Assembly (NCBI GenBank): GCA_041396245.1
Contig: JAWKYW010000007.1
Span: 85,773 to 149,772, forward strand
Length of the DNA stretch: 64,000 nucleotides
From: Desulfobacillus sp041396245
Lineage (GTDB): Bacteria; Pseudomonadota; Gammaproteobacteria; Burkholderiales; Rhodocyclaceae
Direction of reading: 5' to 3'
The first letter of the stretch is position 1, and each line of letters opens with the position of its first letter. The translations under genes were made by a program, and so were the position numbers. Of this stretch, positions 16,797 to 27,638 are shown piece by piece. The notes beneath the pieces were generated by a model. That model had not been told where the DNA came from and did not search any database. It saw only the letters and a program-made list of their open reading frames with translations.

Positions 16797-17618
16797 TCAC
16801 CTGAACCATTGCAGCAACCGCGCCCACCAGCTGCGCGCCACCGGATATTCGCGCGCAATGCGCACCAGCACCACCGAAACATTGTCCCGCCCACCGCTGT
16901 CGTTCGCGGTCTGGATCAGCTGTGTCGCCGCCAGTTCGAGGTTGGCGGAGAGCGCCTGCAGCGTCAGCGCGATCTCCTCGTCCTCGACCATGTCGTTGAG
17001 CCCGTCCGAGCACAGCAGGTAGACGTCTCCCGGCATCGTATCGTAATCCCGGATTTCCGGCTCGACCGCGGGGTCCACCCCCAGGGCCCGGGTCACCAGG
17101 TTCTTGTTCTGGGAGTGGCGCGCGTCTTCCGCCGTAATCATGCCGCTGTCGATCTGCTCCTGCAACAGGGAATGATCGCGCGTGATCGCCTGGAACGCTT
17201 CGCCGCGCAGCCGGTAGAGGCGGGAATCGCCGATGTGGGCGACGGTCATCATGTTGTCGTAGAACAGGGCCACCACCAGGGTCGTGCCCATGCCGGCATA
17301 CTGGGGCTGGCTCTGCGCAGCCTGGTAGATGGCCGTGTTGGCCTTGGCGATCTCGGCCTCGAGGACGCTGTGCGAGCACAGCTTGCCGGAAGCGTCCAGC
17401 TGGTGGGGCGGCGTTTTCCCGAAGGCTTTCTGCAGCTCGCTGCCCAGCAGGGCGGTCGCCATGCCGCTCGCCACCTCGCCCGCATTGTAGCCGCCCATGC
17501 CATCGGCGAGGATGGCCAGGCCCAGCGCGGGACTGGAAAAGACCGCATCCTCGTTGTGCGAACGAACCATGCCGGCATCCGTGCGGCCGACCATCTGCAG
17601 TGCCTGGCTGAGATCCAT
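16797..17618 (-). CDS. PP2C-family Ser/Thr protein phosphatase
   Basis: A 273-aa PPM/PP2C phosphatase. Motifs: TDAGMVRSHNEDAVF (Arg and Asp of the metal/phosphate site), LAILADGMGGYNAGEVAS, HIGDSRLYRLR, LLCSDGLNDMV and GGRDNVSVVLV, so the full set of metal-binding aspartates is present. The C-terminus ends in an aromatic/basic tail (RSWWARLLQWFR). ATG 17618 is preferred to the GTG one codon upstream because a CAGGAGG ribosome site sits 7 nt before it. Should reverse phosphorylation by the adjacent CHASE2 kinase. Similar PppA/PpkA/FHA trios control type VI secretion, but no T6SS genes occur here. Confidence 0.92.
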   Translation of the reverse strand: MDLSQALQMVGRTDAGMVRSHNEDAVFSSPALGLAILADGMGGYNAGEVASGMATALLGSELQKAFGKTPPHQLDASGKLCSHSVLEAEIAKANTAIYQAAQSQPQYAGMGTTLVVALFYDNMMTVAHIGDSRLYRLRGEAFQAITRDHSLLQEQIDSGMITAEDARHSQNKNLVTRALGVDPAVEPEIRDYDTMPGDVYLLCSDGLNDMVEDEEIALTLQALSANLELAATQLIQTANDSGGRDNVSVVLVRIAREYPVARSWWARLLQWFR

Positions 17619-17708
17619 CACCGCGCCTCCTGGCGAGTCGTCTCGGGATGGGCATGCGCCCCTACCGGGGGCAGCGAACGAATATGAGCGTGGAGAGCCA
17701 TGGATGTC

Positions 17709-20399
17709 TCAAAGATTGAAGTCGACCTGCGGCACGGAATTGCCGCCGGCCGCGCCCAAACCCATGCAGGCACGCAGGTCGGCTGCCATCTCGGCGCCGG
17801 TCTGGTAGCGCTGTCCGTTGTCCTTGGCCAGGGCGCGGTCGATGATCGCAGCCAGGCACTCCGGCACCTGCGGGTTGTGCTCGCGAACGTGCGGGTGCGG
17901 CTCGTTGGCGATCTTGAACATCAGCTGGGCCATCGAGTCCCCCTCGAAGGGCAGCTTGCCGGAAACCATCTGGAACAGCATGACGCCGAGGGAGAAGAGG
18001 TCCGAGCGGCCGTCGATCTTCTTGCCTGCCAGCTGCTCGGGCGACATGTAGCTGGGCGTGCCCAACACCATGCCGGTCTTCGTCCTCGACGAGTCCGTGA
18101 TGCGGGCGATGCCGAAGTCGGTCACCTTGACGGAATCCGATTCCGGTTCGTACATGATGTTGGCCGGCTTGATGTCGCGGTGAACCACATTGTTCTGGTG
18201 GGCATAGGACAGTGCATCGGCAACGCGGGCCACGACATCCATCGCCTTGGCGAGCGGCATCAGGTTGCCCGGCTTGGTGTACGGCACCAGGTCCTTGCCC
18301 TTGAGGAACTCCATGGCGATGTAGGCCAGGTCGTGTTCCTCGCCGGCATCGAAGATCGTCACGATATTGGGGTGGTTCAGCCGCCCGGCCGTCTCGGCCT
18401 CGCGGAAGAAGCGCTCCTTGACGTCCTTCAGTTCGTCTTCCTCGAATTCCTGCGAGAGGGCCATGGTCTTGATGGCCACGACGCGGTTGATCTTCGGGTC
18501 GCGTCCCAGATAGACCACGCCCATGGCGCCCTTGCCGAGTTCCTTCTCGACCTGATAGCGGCCGAGCATCGGTTTTTCCACCTGGCCGCCTTCCAGAATC
18601 ATCGTCCCCTGTGACGTCGAGCGGCCGCCGCCGCCCAGGATGACCGTCTCGGACATGGCCTTGGCGCGGGTAAGCTTCTGCTCCAGGTCGCGGAACTTGG
18701 GGTTGAAATCGGCCATGTATCGGAACACCGATTCGGCCTTGTTGAACTGGCGCTTGCGCTCGAAATCCAGCGCCAGGTTGTAGAGGTTCTCCATCAGCGC
18801 ATTGTCCATCGGACACTTGCGGAACTTGTCGAAGGCCATGTCGAGCTGCCCCTGCCCCTGGAAGGCCAGTCCCAGCATGCGGTTGGACTCGGCCGAATCC
18901 GCCTCCGATTTTTCCTTGCCCCGCTCGGTGACGAGGAAGCGCTTGGTGGTGAGCAGGGCATGGCCCACCAGCAGCAGGGTGGCCGGCACCATCAATTGCA
19001 GCCACATCAGCTGCGTCGTAATGAGCACGAAATGCGCCGCGACCAGAACGACAAGCAAACCGGCCGTCACGCCCGCGCCCATGCCAGCCTTGAGGCGCGG
19101 CAGCAAGGCAATCAGGTAGGCGGCGACCAGCAGGAAGGCCAGCCTCTCGGCCATCCAGCCCCAGGTCGGCACGACGAAGAAATGCTCCTGCAGGATGCTG
19201 GAGACCGCATGGGCCTGCATCAGCACGGCCGGCATGGCCGGCGATACCGGCGTAACGAAGACGCTGCCGATGCCGGCGGCCGTCGGGCCGATCAGGACGA
19301 TCTTGTCCCGGTACTTGTCCAGCGGGATCTTGCCGCTGGATACATCGAAGAACGAATCCACCTGGAAAGCCGGCTTGCCGTCGCGATCCTGATAGAAAAA
19401 CGTATTCATTTGCATGGCCGGATCGGTGCCGATCCGCAGGTTGCCGAGCCGAACCGAATCCCCCAGGCTGACTTTGATGTCGTCGACGCCGAGGTTGAGG
19501 CTCTTCGCCGCGATCATCAAGGACAGGGACGGATAGATCTCGTTGAAGTGGGCCAGCACCAGGGGCTCGGTGCGGATGCCGCCATCAACGTCGGGGTTGA
19601 CGTTGAGGTGGCCTATGGCCGCCGCGCTGACGCCGAGGGTCTCGACCACCGGCGCCTCGACATCGGAGGTCAGCAGCGGCGGCTCTTCTCCCCGCTCGAC
19701 CTGCGTCACGGCGTTTTTCTTGATGAAATCCGGCAGCGGGCTGTCGGGCCGGCCGCGCGGTTCGCCCAGCCGGAAAAGCATGGGCAGGACGACATTGCCC
19801 GCCTTGGCGACGGCTTCGCCCATGCGCCGGTCGGAATTGAGCGCCTGCTCGGCCTCCGCCAATATGGCGCCGAACTGGCTCAACGGCGCAGGCTGCGCGA
19901 CAACGGCCTCGGGGGCGGGGGCGGCTTCCCCGGCGGCGGCGGGGGCTTCCCTGGGGGCGCCCGCGCCCTGAGCCTGGCCGTAAAGCGCGACGAGCCTGTT
20001 GATATAGTCAAGCCCCGGATCGATCTGCGGCTCGGAGAAGAAAATGGTGGAAGCGATGACCTTGGCCCTGGATGCAGCCAGGCCGTCGATCATCGTGGCG
20101 TGCACATTGCGCGACCAGGGCCAGCGGCCGAGGTTGTCGACGCTTTGCTTGTCGATCGCGATGACGGCGACCTTGTCGCTCGGTTCGCGCGTGACGGCAC
20201 CGACACCGAGATCGTAGGCCTTGCGCTCCAGGCTCTGCAGCAATTCGCCGCCGCCCGCGAAGAGCATGACCACGCTCACGACAACACCGATGAACCAGTC
20301 CGTTTTCCAGAAACGCTTCGACACGCTGCGCTGCCCTCTCCTGCCAATGTTGTCTTTATGATTCATGGGAGAAGCGACCATGCGAATGCGGTATGCCAT
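17709..20399 (-). CDS. CHASE2-domain Ser/Thr protein kinase
   Basis: Up to 896 aa. An N-terminal membrane helix (WFIGVVVSVVMLFAGG) is followed by a large periplasmic CHASE2 domain (about 60-390; VAVIAIDKQSVDNLGRWPWS), three or four membrane helices (about 395-475), a TPR-like helical stretch (about 500-580) and a eukaryotic-type kinase domain (about 625-885). Kinase motifs are complete: GKGAMGVVYLG, VVAIKTM, VVHRDIKPANIM, VTDFGIARI, TPSYMSPEQLAG. An Ala/Pro/Gly-rich insert lies in the sensor around residue 160. First gene of the operon. Start is uncertain: ATG codons at 20399, 20381 and 20366 are all possible and none has a clear ribosome site. Confidence 0.9.
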   Translation of the reverse strand: MAYRIRMVASPMNHKDNIGRRGQRSVSKRFWKTDWFIGVVVSVVMLFAGGGELLQSLERKAYDLGVGAVTREPSDKVAVIAIDKQSVDNLGRWPWSRNVHATMIDGLAASRAKVIASTIFFSEPQIDPGLDYINRLVALYGQAQGAGAPREAPAAAGEAAPAPEAVVAQPAPLSQFGAILAEAEQALNSDRRMGEAVAKAGNVVLPMLFRLGEPRGRPDSPLPDFIKKNAVTQVERGEEPPLLTSDVEAPVVETLGVSAAAIGHLNVNPDVDGGIRTEPLVLAHFNEIYPSLSLMIAAKSLNLGVDDIKVSLGDSVRLGNLRIGTDPAMQMNTFFYQDRDGKPAFQVDSFFDVSSGKIPLDKYRDKIVLIGPTAAGIGSVFVTPVSPAMPAVLMQAHAVSSILQEHFFVVPTWGWMAERLAFLLVAAYLIALLPRLKAGMGAGVTAGLLVVLVAAHFVLITTQLMWLQLMVPATLLLVGHALLTTKRFLVTERGKEKSEADSAESNRMLGLAFQGQGQLDMAFDKFRKCPMDNALMENLYNLALDFERKRQFNKAESVFRYMADFNPKFRDLEQKLTRAKAMSETVILGGGGRSTSQGTMILEGGQVEKPMLGRYQVEKELGKGAMGVVYLGRDPKINRVVAIKTMALSQEFEEDELKDVKERFFREAETAGRLNHPNIVTIFDAGEEHDLAYIAMEFLKGKDLVPYTKPGNLMPLAKAMDVVARVADALSYAHQNNVVHRDIKPANIMYEPESDSVKVTDFGIARITDSSRTKTGMVLGTPSYMSPEQLAGKKIDGRSDLFSLGVMLFQMVSGKLPFEGDSMAQLMFKIANEPHPHVREHNPQVPECLAAIIDRALAKDNGQRYQTGAEMAADLRACMGLGAAGGNSVPQVDFNL

Positions 20400-20512
20400 G
20401 GCCGCCGCTTCTTGCGCACAGCTTCATATTCAGGCCGCAGGCTGCAAGGATCCTCCCGACCCGCTACTTCATTTTTACTTCATTCTGCGTATAAACAGTT
20501 ATTTAATCGTAA

Positions 20513-20541
20513 TTCTTACAGGTAAGCATGAAGATAGTCAA
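20513..20541 (-). promoter_or_regulatory. Possible sigma-70 promoter of the signalling operon
   Basis: On the minus strand a TTGACT -35 (20536-20541) is spaced 17 bp from a weak TAAGAA -10 (20513-20518), about 110 bp upstream of the kinase gene. It lies in an unusually AT-rich stretch (about 20470-20560). The rest of the 246-bp gap between kinase and sucD holds no gene. Prediction only. Confidence 0.35.
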
Positions 20542-20592
20542 ATATTTCTTGGCAGGGGAAAACGCGGGGGAATACGGAAGTCTTGGCGGGCC

Positions 20593-20628
20593 CGAAACAA
20601 CGACGCCGCCCGGTGAGGCGGCGTCGTT
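20593..20628 (-). terminator. Rho-independent terminator after sucCD
   Basis: A perfect 12-bp stem (AACGACGCCGCC at 20599-20610 against 20617-20628) with a 6-nt loop lies 17 bp past the sucD stop. On the minus strand it is followed by TTGTTTC, a short T-rich tail. Confidence 0.8.
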
Positions 20629-20645
20629 GCCTGCGTGGCGGAAAC

Positions 20646-21533
20646 TCAGAGCACGGATTTGAGCAGTTTTCCCATCTCGGCAGGATTTTTGGTGGTCCGG
20701 ATGCCGCAGGCTTCCATCACCGCCAGCTTCTCCTGTGCCGTGCCCTTGCCGCCGGAAATGATGGCGCCGGCATGGCCCATGCGCTTGCCGGCCGGTGCGG
20801 TAACGCCGGCGATGAAGCCGACCACCGGCTTCCTGTTCTTGCACTCCTTGGCGTACCACTCGGCCGCGGCTTCCTCGTCGGAGCCGCCGATTTCGCCGAT
20901 CATGATGACGGCGTCGGTGTCGGGGTCGTTCATGAACAGTTCCAGCACGTCCTTGTGCTTGAGGCCGTTCACCGGATCGCCGCCGATGCCCACCGCCGTC
21001 GATTGGCCCAGTTTGAGGTCGGAAAGCTGGCCCACGGCCTCGTAGGTCAGGGTGCCGGAGCGCGACACCACGCCGATGCGTCCCTTCATGTGGATGTGGC
21101 CGGGCATGATGCCGATCTTGATCTCTTCCGGCGTGATGATGCCGGGGCAGTTCGGGCCGCACAGGATGGTCTTCGAACCGGCCTTGCGCATCTTGTCCTT
21201 CACCTCGACCATGTCGCGCACCGGGATGCCCTCGGTAATGCAGATGACGAGGTCCAGTTCGGCCTCGACCGCTTCCCAGATCGCCGCGGCGGCGAAGGGA
21301 GGCGGCACGTAGATGACCGAGGTGTTGACGCCGGTCTGCTGCTTCGCCTCCTTGACCGAGGCGAAGATGGGAATGCCTTCGAAGGACTCGCCGGCCTTCT
21401 TCGGATTCACGCCGGCAACATAGCAGTTCGCGCCGTTGGCGTACTCCTTGCTCATCCTGGTGTGGAACTGGCCGGTCTTGCCGGTGATGCCCTGCGTGAC
21501 GACGCGGGTGTTCTTGTTGATCAGAATGCTCAT
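20646..21533 (-). CDS. sucD: Succinate-CoA ligase (ADP/GDP-forming) subunit alpha
   Basis: A 295-aa SucD. It catalyses, with SucC, the reversible conversion of succinyl-CoA to succinate with nucleotide triphosphate formation in the TCA cycle. Visible features: CoA-binding Rossmann start (SILINKNTRVVTQGITGKTG), SGTLTYEAVGQL, and the active-site histidine loop GHAGAIISGGKGTAQEK whose His is phosphorylated. Length matches the ~290-aa family. Start ATG 21533; the frame stays open upstream into sucC, but SucD homology begins here. It follows sucC after a 65-bp spacer largely made of a REP-type element. Downstream is a strong terminator. In this context it would also recycle succinyl-CoA from phenylacetate breakdown. 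Confidence 0.96.
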   Translation of the reverse strand: MSILINKNTRVVTQGITGKTGQFHTRMSKEYANGANCYVAGVNPKKAGESFEGIPIFASVKEAKQQTGVNTSVIYVPPPFAAAAIWEAVEAELDLVICITEGIPVRDMVEVKDKMRKAGSKTILCGPNCPGIITPEEIKIGIMPGHIHMKGRIGVVSRSGTLTYEAVGQLSDLKLGQSTAVGIGGDPVNGLKHKDVLELFMNDPDTDAVIMIGEIGGSDEEAAAEWYAKECKNRKPVVGFIAGVTAPAGKRMGHAGAIISGGKGTAQEKLAVMEACGIRTTKNPAEMGKLLKSVL

Positions 21534-21551
21534 GTGTCTATTCCTTTGCAT

Positions 21552-21598
21552 GTAGGTCGGCCTCGGGCCGACCACGACCACCGGACCTGCAGTCGGAC

Positions 21599-21602
<4 letters not shown>
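21552..21602. repeat. REP-type element, copy 2 (partly degenerate)
   Basis: Begins GTAGGTCGGCCTCGGGCCGAC with an intact first hairpin and ends GTCGGACCTAC; the second hairpin has decayed. It fills the sucC-sucD spacer. Its terminal CCTAC supplies, on the minus strand, the TAG stop codon of sucC (21599-21601). Confidence 0.7.
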
Positions 21603-22774
<1,172 letters not shown>

Positions 22775-22843
22775 GCTGTTTCCTTGCTGGTTGATGCTGA
22801 TGAAGCGGGGCGGATCGCGCGCAGCGGCGCGGCACCTTTCAGT

Positions 22844-22860
22844 GAAACCTCATAGGTTTC
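22844..22860. promoter_or_regulatory. Palindrome upstream of sucC
   Basis: GAAACCT-CAT-AGGTTTC, a perfect 7-bp inverted repeat with a 3-nt centre, 70 bp upstream of the sucC start. Could be an operator or a leader hairpin. Position is the only functional evidence. Confidence 0.4.
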
Positions 22861-22870
22861 ATCGAGCGCG

Positions 22871-22889
22871 CCATAATATCACATTATGG
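22871..22889. promoter_or_regulatory. Palindrome over likely sucC promoter
   Basis: CCATAAT-ATCAC-ATTATGG, a perfect 7-bp inverted repeat. Read on the minus strand it contains TATTAT, a good -10 candidate, so a bound regulator here would block or position RNA polymerase for sucCD. Inference from sequence symmetry. Confidence 0.4.
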
Positions 22890-22934
22890 CCTTTCTTCAG
22901 AGGGGAAACAGGCGTCCGGACGACGATTGGCGGG

Positions 22935-23573
22935 CTATTTTTCCGGAAGATCGCCGGCCGCCTCGGCCCATTCGGCCTTGGCTTCGATGAGCGGTTTGAT
23001 GTCGGGCAGGTCGATGCGCTTGCGCCCGGGCTCGATCTCGGTCAGCGCCTCGGTCTCGGTCATGGTGGCGAGCGAACGCCGTGCCAGATGCTGATAGAGC
23101 ACCGTACCTTCCAGCTTCCAGGCCATTTCCTGTTCCGTGAGCGGGCGCACCACCCGGGCCGGGATGCCGGCCGCCAGGCTTCGCGGCGGCACCGGCGTGC
23201 CGGCCTTGACGAAGGCCATGGCGGCGACGATGGCGGCCTCGCCCACCTCGGCCTTGTCCATCACCACGGCGTTCATGCCGACCAGCGCGTTGCGGCCGAT
23301 GCGGCAGCAGTGCAGTACGGCGCCGTGGCCGATGTGGCCGTTCTCCTCGACCACGGTGTCGCGTTCGGGGAAGCCGTGGATGATGCAGCAATCCTGGATA
23401 TTGACGCCACGCTCGATGAGGATGCGGCCGAAATCGCCACGCAGGCAGGCATTCGGGCCGATATAGCAATCCGGGCCGATGACGACATCGCCGATGAGGA
23501 CGGCCGACGGATGCACATAGGTCGAAGGATGCACCACCGGTGTCACGCCCTCGATCGAGTAGACTTTCACCAT
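22935..23573 (-). CDS. paaY: PaaY-like thioesterase, gamma-carbonic-anhydrase fold
   Basis: A 212-aa left-handed beta-helix protein with hexapeptide repeats (VHPSAVLIGDVVIG, PNACLRGDFGRILIE). Zinc-ligand histidines are in CIIHGFPERDTVV and ENGHIGHGAVLH. It follows E. coli PaaY along its length, including GRNALVGMNAVVMD and the EPGRKR tail. PaaY is known as a thioesterase that removes dead-end CoA thioesters formed during aerobic phenylacetate degradation. Divergent from paaG with a ~127-bp shared promoter gap. Start ATG 23573. Confidence 0.9.
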   Translation of the reverse strand: MVKVYSIEGVTPVVHPSTYVHPSAVLIGDVVIGPDCYIGPNACLRGDFGRILIERGVNIQDCCIIHGFPERDTVVEENGHIGHGAVLHCCRIGRNALVGMNAVVMDKAEVGEAAIVAAMAFVKAGTPVPPRSLAAGIPARVVRPLTEQEMAWKLEGTVLYQHLARRSLATMTETEALTEIEPGRKRIDLPDIKPLIEAKAEWAEAAGDLPEK

Positions 23574-23700
23574 AAGGCAGAATGTTGCAGGTTGTCCGGG
23601 TTGCCTGAATTATGTAGCATGGCGCCTGAGATGTAAAATGATACGCAGTTTTCAAGATCAAACAGTTCCTGGTATCACCAACGCCACCCTCTCTTTCATC
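23574..23700. promoter_or_regulatory. Divergent paaY/paaG promoter region
   Basis: The gap between divergent paaY and paaG is relatively AT-rich and must drive both directions. A TAAAAT-like -10 lies near 23633 for the rightward genes. TGATAC and GTATCA half-sites about 26 bp apart flank it (about 23640 and 23672) and could bind a regulator. No PaaR/PaaX gene is in the window. Weak evidence. Confidence 0.35.
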
Positions 23701-24483
23701 ATGAATCCGGTCCTGTTCGAACTGCGCGAGGGCATCGCCCGCATCACGCTCAACCGCCCGGAGCGGCTGAACAGCATCGACACGGCCATGCGCGGCGAAC
23801 TCCTGCAGATCCTACGGGACGGCCGGCTGCAGGATGCCCGCGGCCTCGTCCTGACCGGCGCCGGCCGCGCCTTCTGCACGGGCCAGGACCTGACCGAGCG
23901 CGTGATGCCCCCGGGCGCTCCGCCGCCCGACCTCGGGCAATCCATCGAAACCTTCTACAAGCCGCTGGTGCTGGGCCTGCGCGCCCTGCCGATACCGGTC
24001 ATTGCCGCGGTGAATGGCGCCGCCGGCGGTGCCGGCGCCAACCTCGCCCTGGCCTGCGACATCGTCATCGCAGCGCGTTCCGCCGTCTTCATCCAGCCTT
24101 TCTGCCGGCTGGGGCTCGTGCCCGATGCGGGCGGCAGCTGGTTCCTGCCGCGCCTGGCCGGTTCGGCGCGCGCCATGGGCCTGGCCCTGACCGGCGAGAC
24201 GCTCGGCGCCGAGCAGGCCGAAGCCTGGGGGCTGATCTGGAAATGCGTCGACGACGACCGCTTGATGGCCGAGACGGAGGCACTGGCGGCGCGCTTCGCC
24301 GCCGGCCCGCCGCTAGCCTACGCCGCCATCAAGCGCAACCTCCATGCCTCCCCCAACAATACGCTGGAACGGCAACTCGACCTCGAGCGCGACGCCCAGG
24401 CCGAACTGGGTCGCAGCGAGGATTACCGCGAGGGCGTGACGGCCTTCATGGAAAAGCGCCCGCCCGTCTTCAAGGGCAAGTAA
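23701..24483 (+). CDS. paaG: PaaG, ring-1,2-epoxyphenylacetyl-CoA isomerase
   Basis: A 260-aa crotonase-fold enzyme. E. coli PaaG converts the phenylacetyl-CoA epoxide to the oxepin-CoA. The match is close throughout: ARITLNRPERLNSID, VLTGAGRAFCTGQDLTER, the oxyanion-hole segment NGAAGGAGANLALACDIVI, and the C-terminal pattern LDLERDAQAELGRSEDYREG. Length is right (~262). ATG 23701 is chosen from homology; a longer frame opens at 23638 but those residues are not PaaG-like, and no strong ribosome site is visible. First gene of paaGIJK. The PaaABCE epoxidase is not in the window. Confidence 0.92.
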   Translation: MNPVLFELREGIARITLNRPERLNSIDTAMRGELLQILRDGRLQDARGLVLTGAGRAFCTGQDLTERVMPPGAPPPDLGQSIETFYKPLVLGLRALPIPVIAAVNGAAGGAGANLALACDIVIAARSAVFIQPFCRLGLVPDAGGSWFLPRLAGSARAMGLALTGETLGAEQAEAWGLIWKCVDDDRLMAETEALAARFAAGPPLAYAAIKRNLHASPNNTLERQLDLERDAQAELGRSEDYREGVTAFMEKRPPVFKGK

Positions 24484-24492
24484 ACTTCCGCC

Positions 24493-24942
24493 ATGACCGC
24501 GCAAGAGAAATCCCAGCAACTGGCCGAGGCCGTCGGCCGCGAAATGTACGCCAAGGACCGCACCTCGCAGTTCCTGCGCATCGCCCTCGACGAGATTCGC
24601 CCGGGCCATGCCCGCATGAGCCTGCGTGTGACGGAGGACATGGTGAACGGCCACGGCATGTGCCACGGCGGCTTCATCTTCACCCTGGCCGACTCGGCCT
24701 TCGCCTATTCCTGCAACAGCCACAACCACAATGCCGTTGCCTCGGGCTGCGCGATCGAATTCCTGGCGCCGGCCCAGGTCGGCGACAACCTCACCGCCGT
24801 CGCGGACGAGCGCGCCCTCGCCGGCCGCAGCGGCATCTACGACATCGACGTGCGCAACCAGGACGGCAAGCTGATCGCGGTGTTTCGCGGCAAGTCGCAC
24901 CGCATCCAGGGTGAAACCGTCCAGCGCCCCACAGGAGAATGA
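24493..24942 (+). CDS. paaI: PaaI hydroxyphenylacetyl-CoA thioesterase
   Basis: A 149-aa hotdog-fold thioesterase. The active-site region NGHGMCHGGFIFTLADSAFA carries the conserved HGG and catalytic Asp, followed by CAIEFLAPAQVGDNLTA. PaaI hydrolyses ring-hydroxylated phenylacetyl-CoA by-products and protects CoA pools. It begins 9 bp after paaG and its stop overlaps the ribosome-binding region of the following thiolase, so the three genes form one transcript. Confidence 0.93.
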   Translation: MTAQEKSQQLAEAVGREMYAKDRTSQFLRIALDEIRPGHARMSLRVTEDMVNGHGMCHGGFIFTLADSAFAYSCNSHNHNAVASGCAIEFLAPAQVGDNLTAVADERALAGRSGIYDIDVRNQDGKLIAVFRGKSHRIQGETVQRPTGE

Positions 24943-24943
24943 A

Positions 24944-26149
<1,206 letters not shown>

Positions 26150-26193
26150 GTAAAAGCACGGGAGAGCATCAAGCCACAAAGGAGGAGACATCC

Positions 26194-27507
<1,314 letters not shown>

Positions 27508-27525
27508 CCGCCGGTCCCTTTCATC

Positions 27526-27552
27526 AAGGCGGCCTGATGGCCGCCTTTTTTT
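27526..27552 (+). terminator. Rho-independent terminator after paaK
   Basis: A perfect 9-bp stem (AAGGCGGCC at 27526-27534 against 27539-27547) with TGAT loop and a run of seven T at 27546-27552, 18 bp past the paaK stop. Confidence 0.92.
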
Positions 27553-27638
27553 CGCCCGCGGTCGATCCACCCGCTTGTTGTTCCGTCTGCGTTCCGTCTG
27601 CGCTTGAGGCGGGCTCCGATTCGGCGGAGAATGGATAA

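Noticed and set aside
16018..20399. Kinase, PP2C and FHA genes as part of a type VI secretion locus
   Set aside because: No tss/hcp/vgrG genes occur in the window; neighbours are cyclase, phosphodiesterase and PilB-like genes instead.
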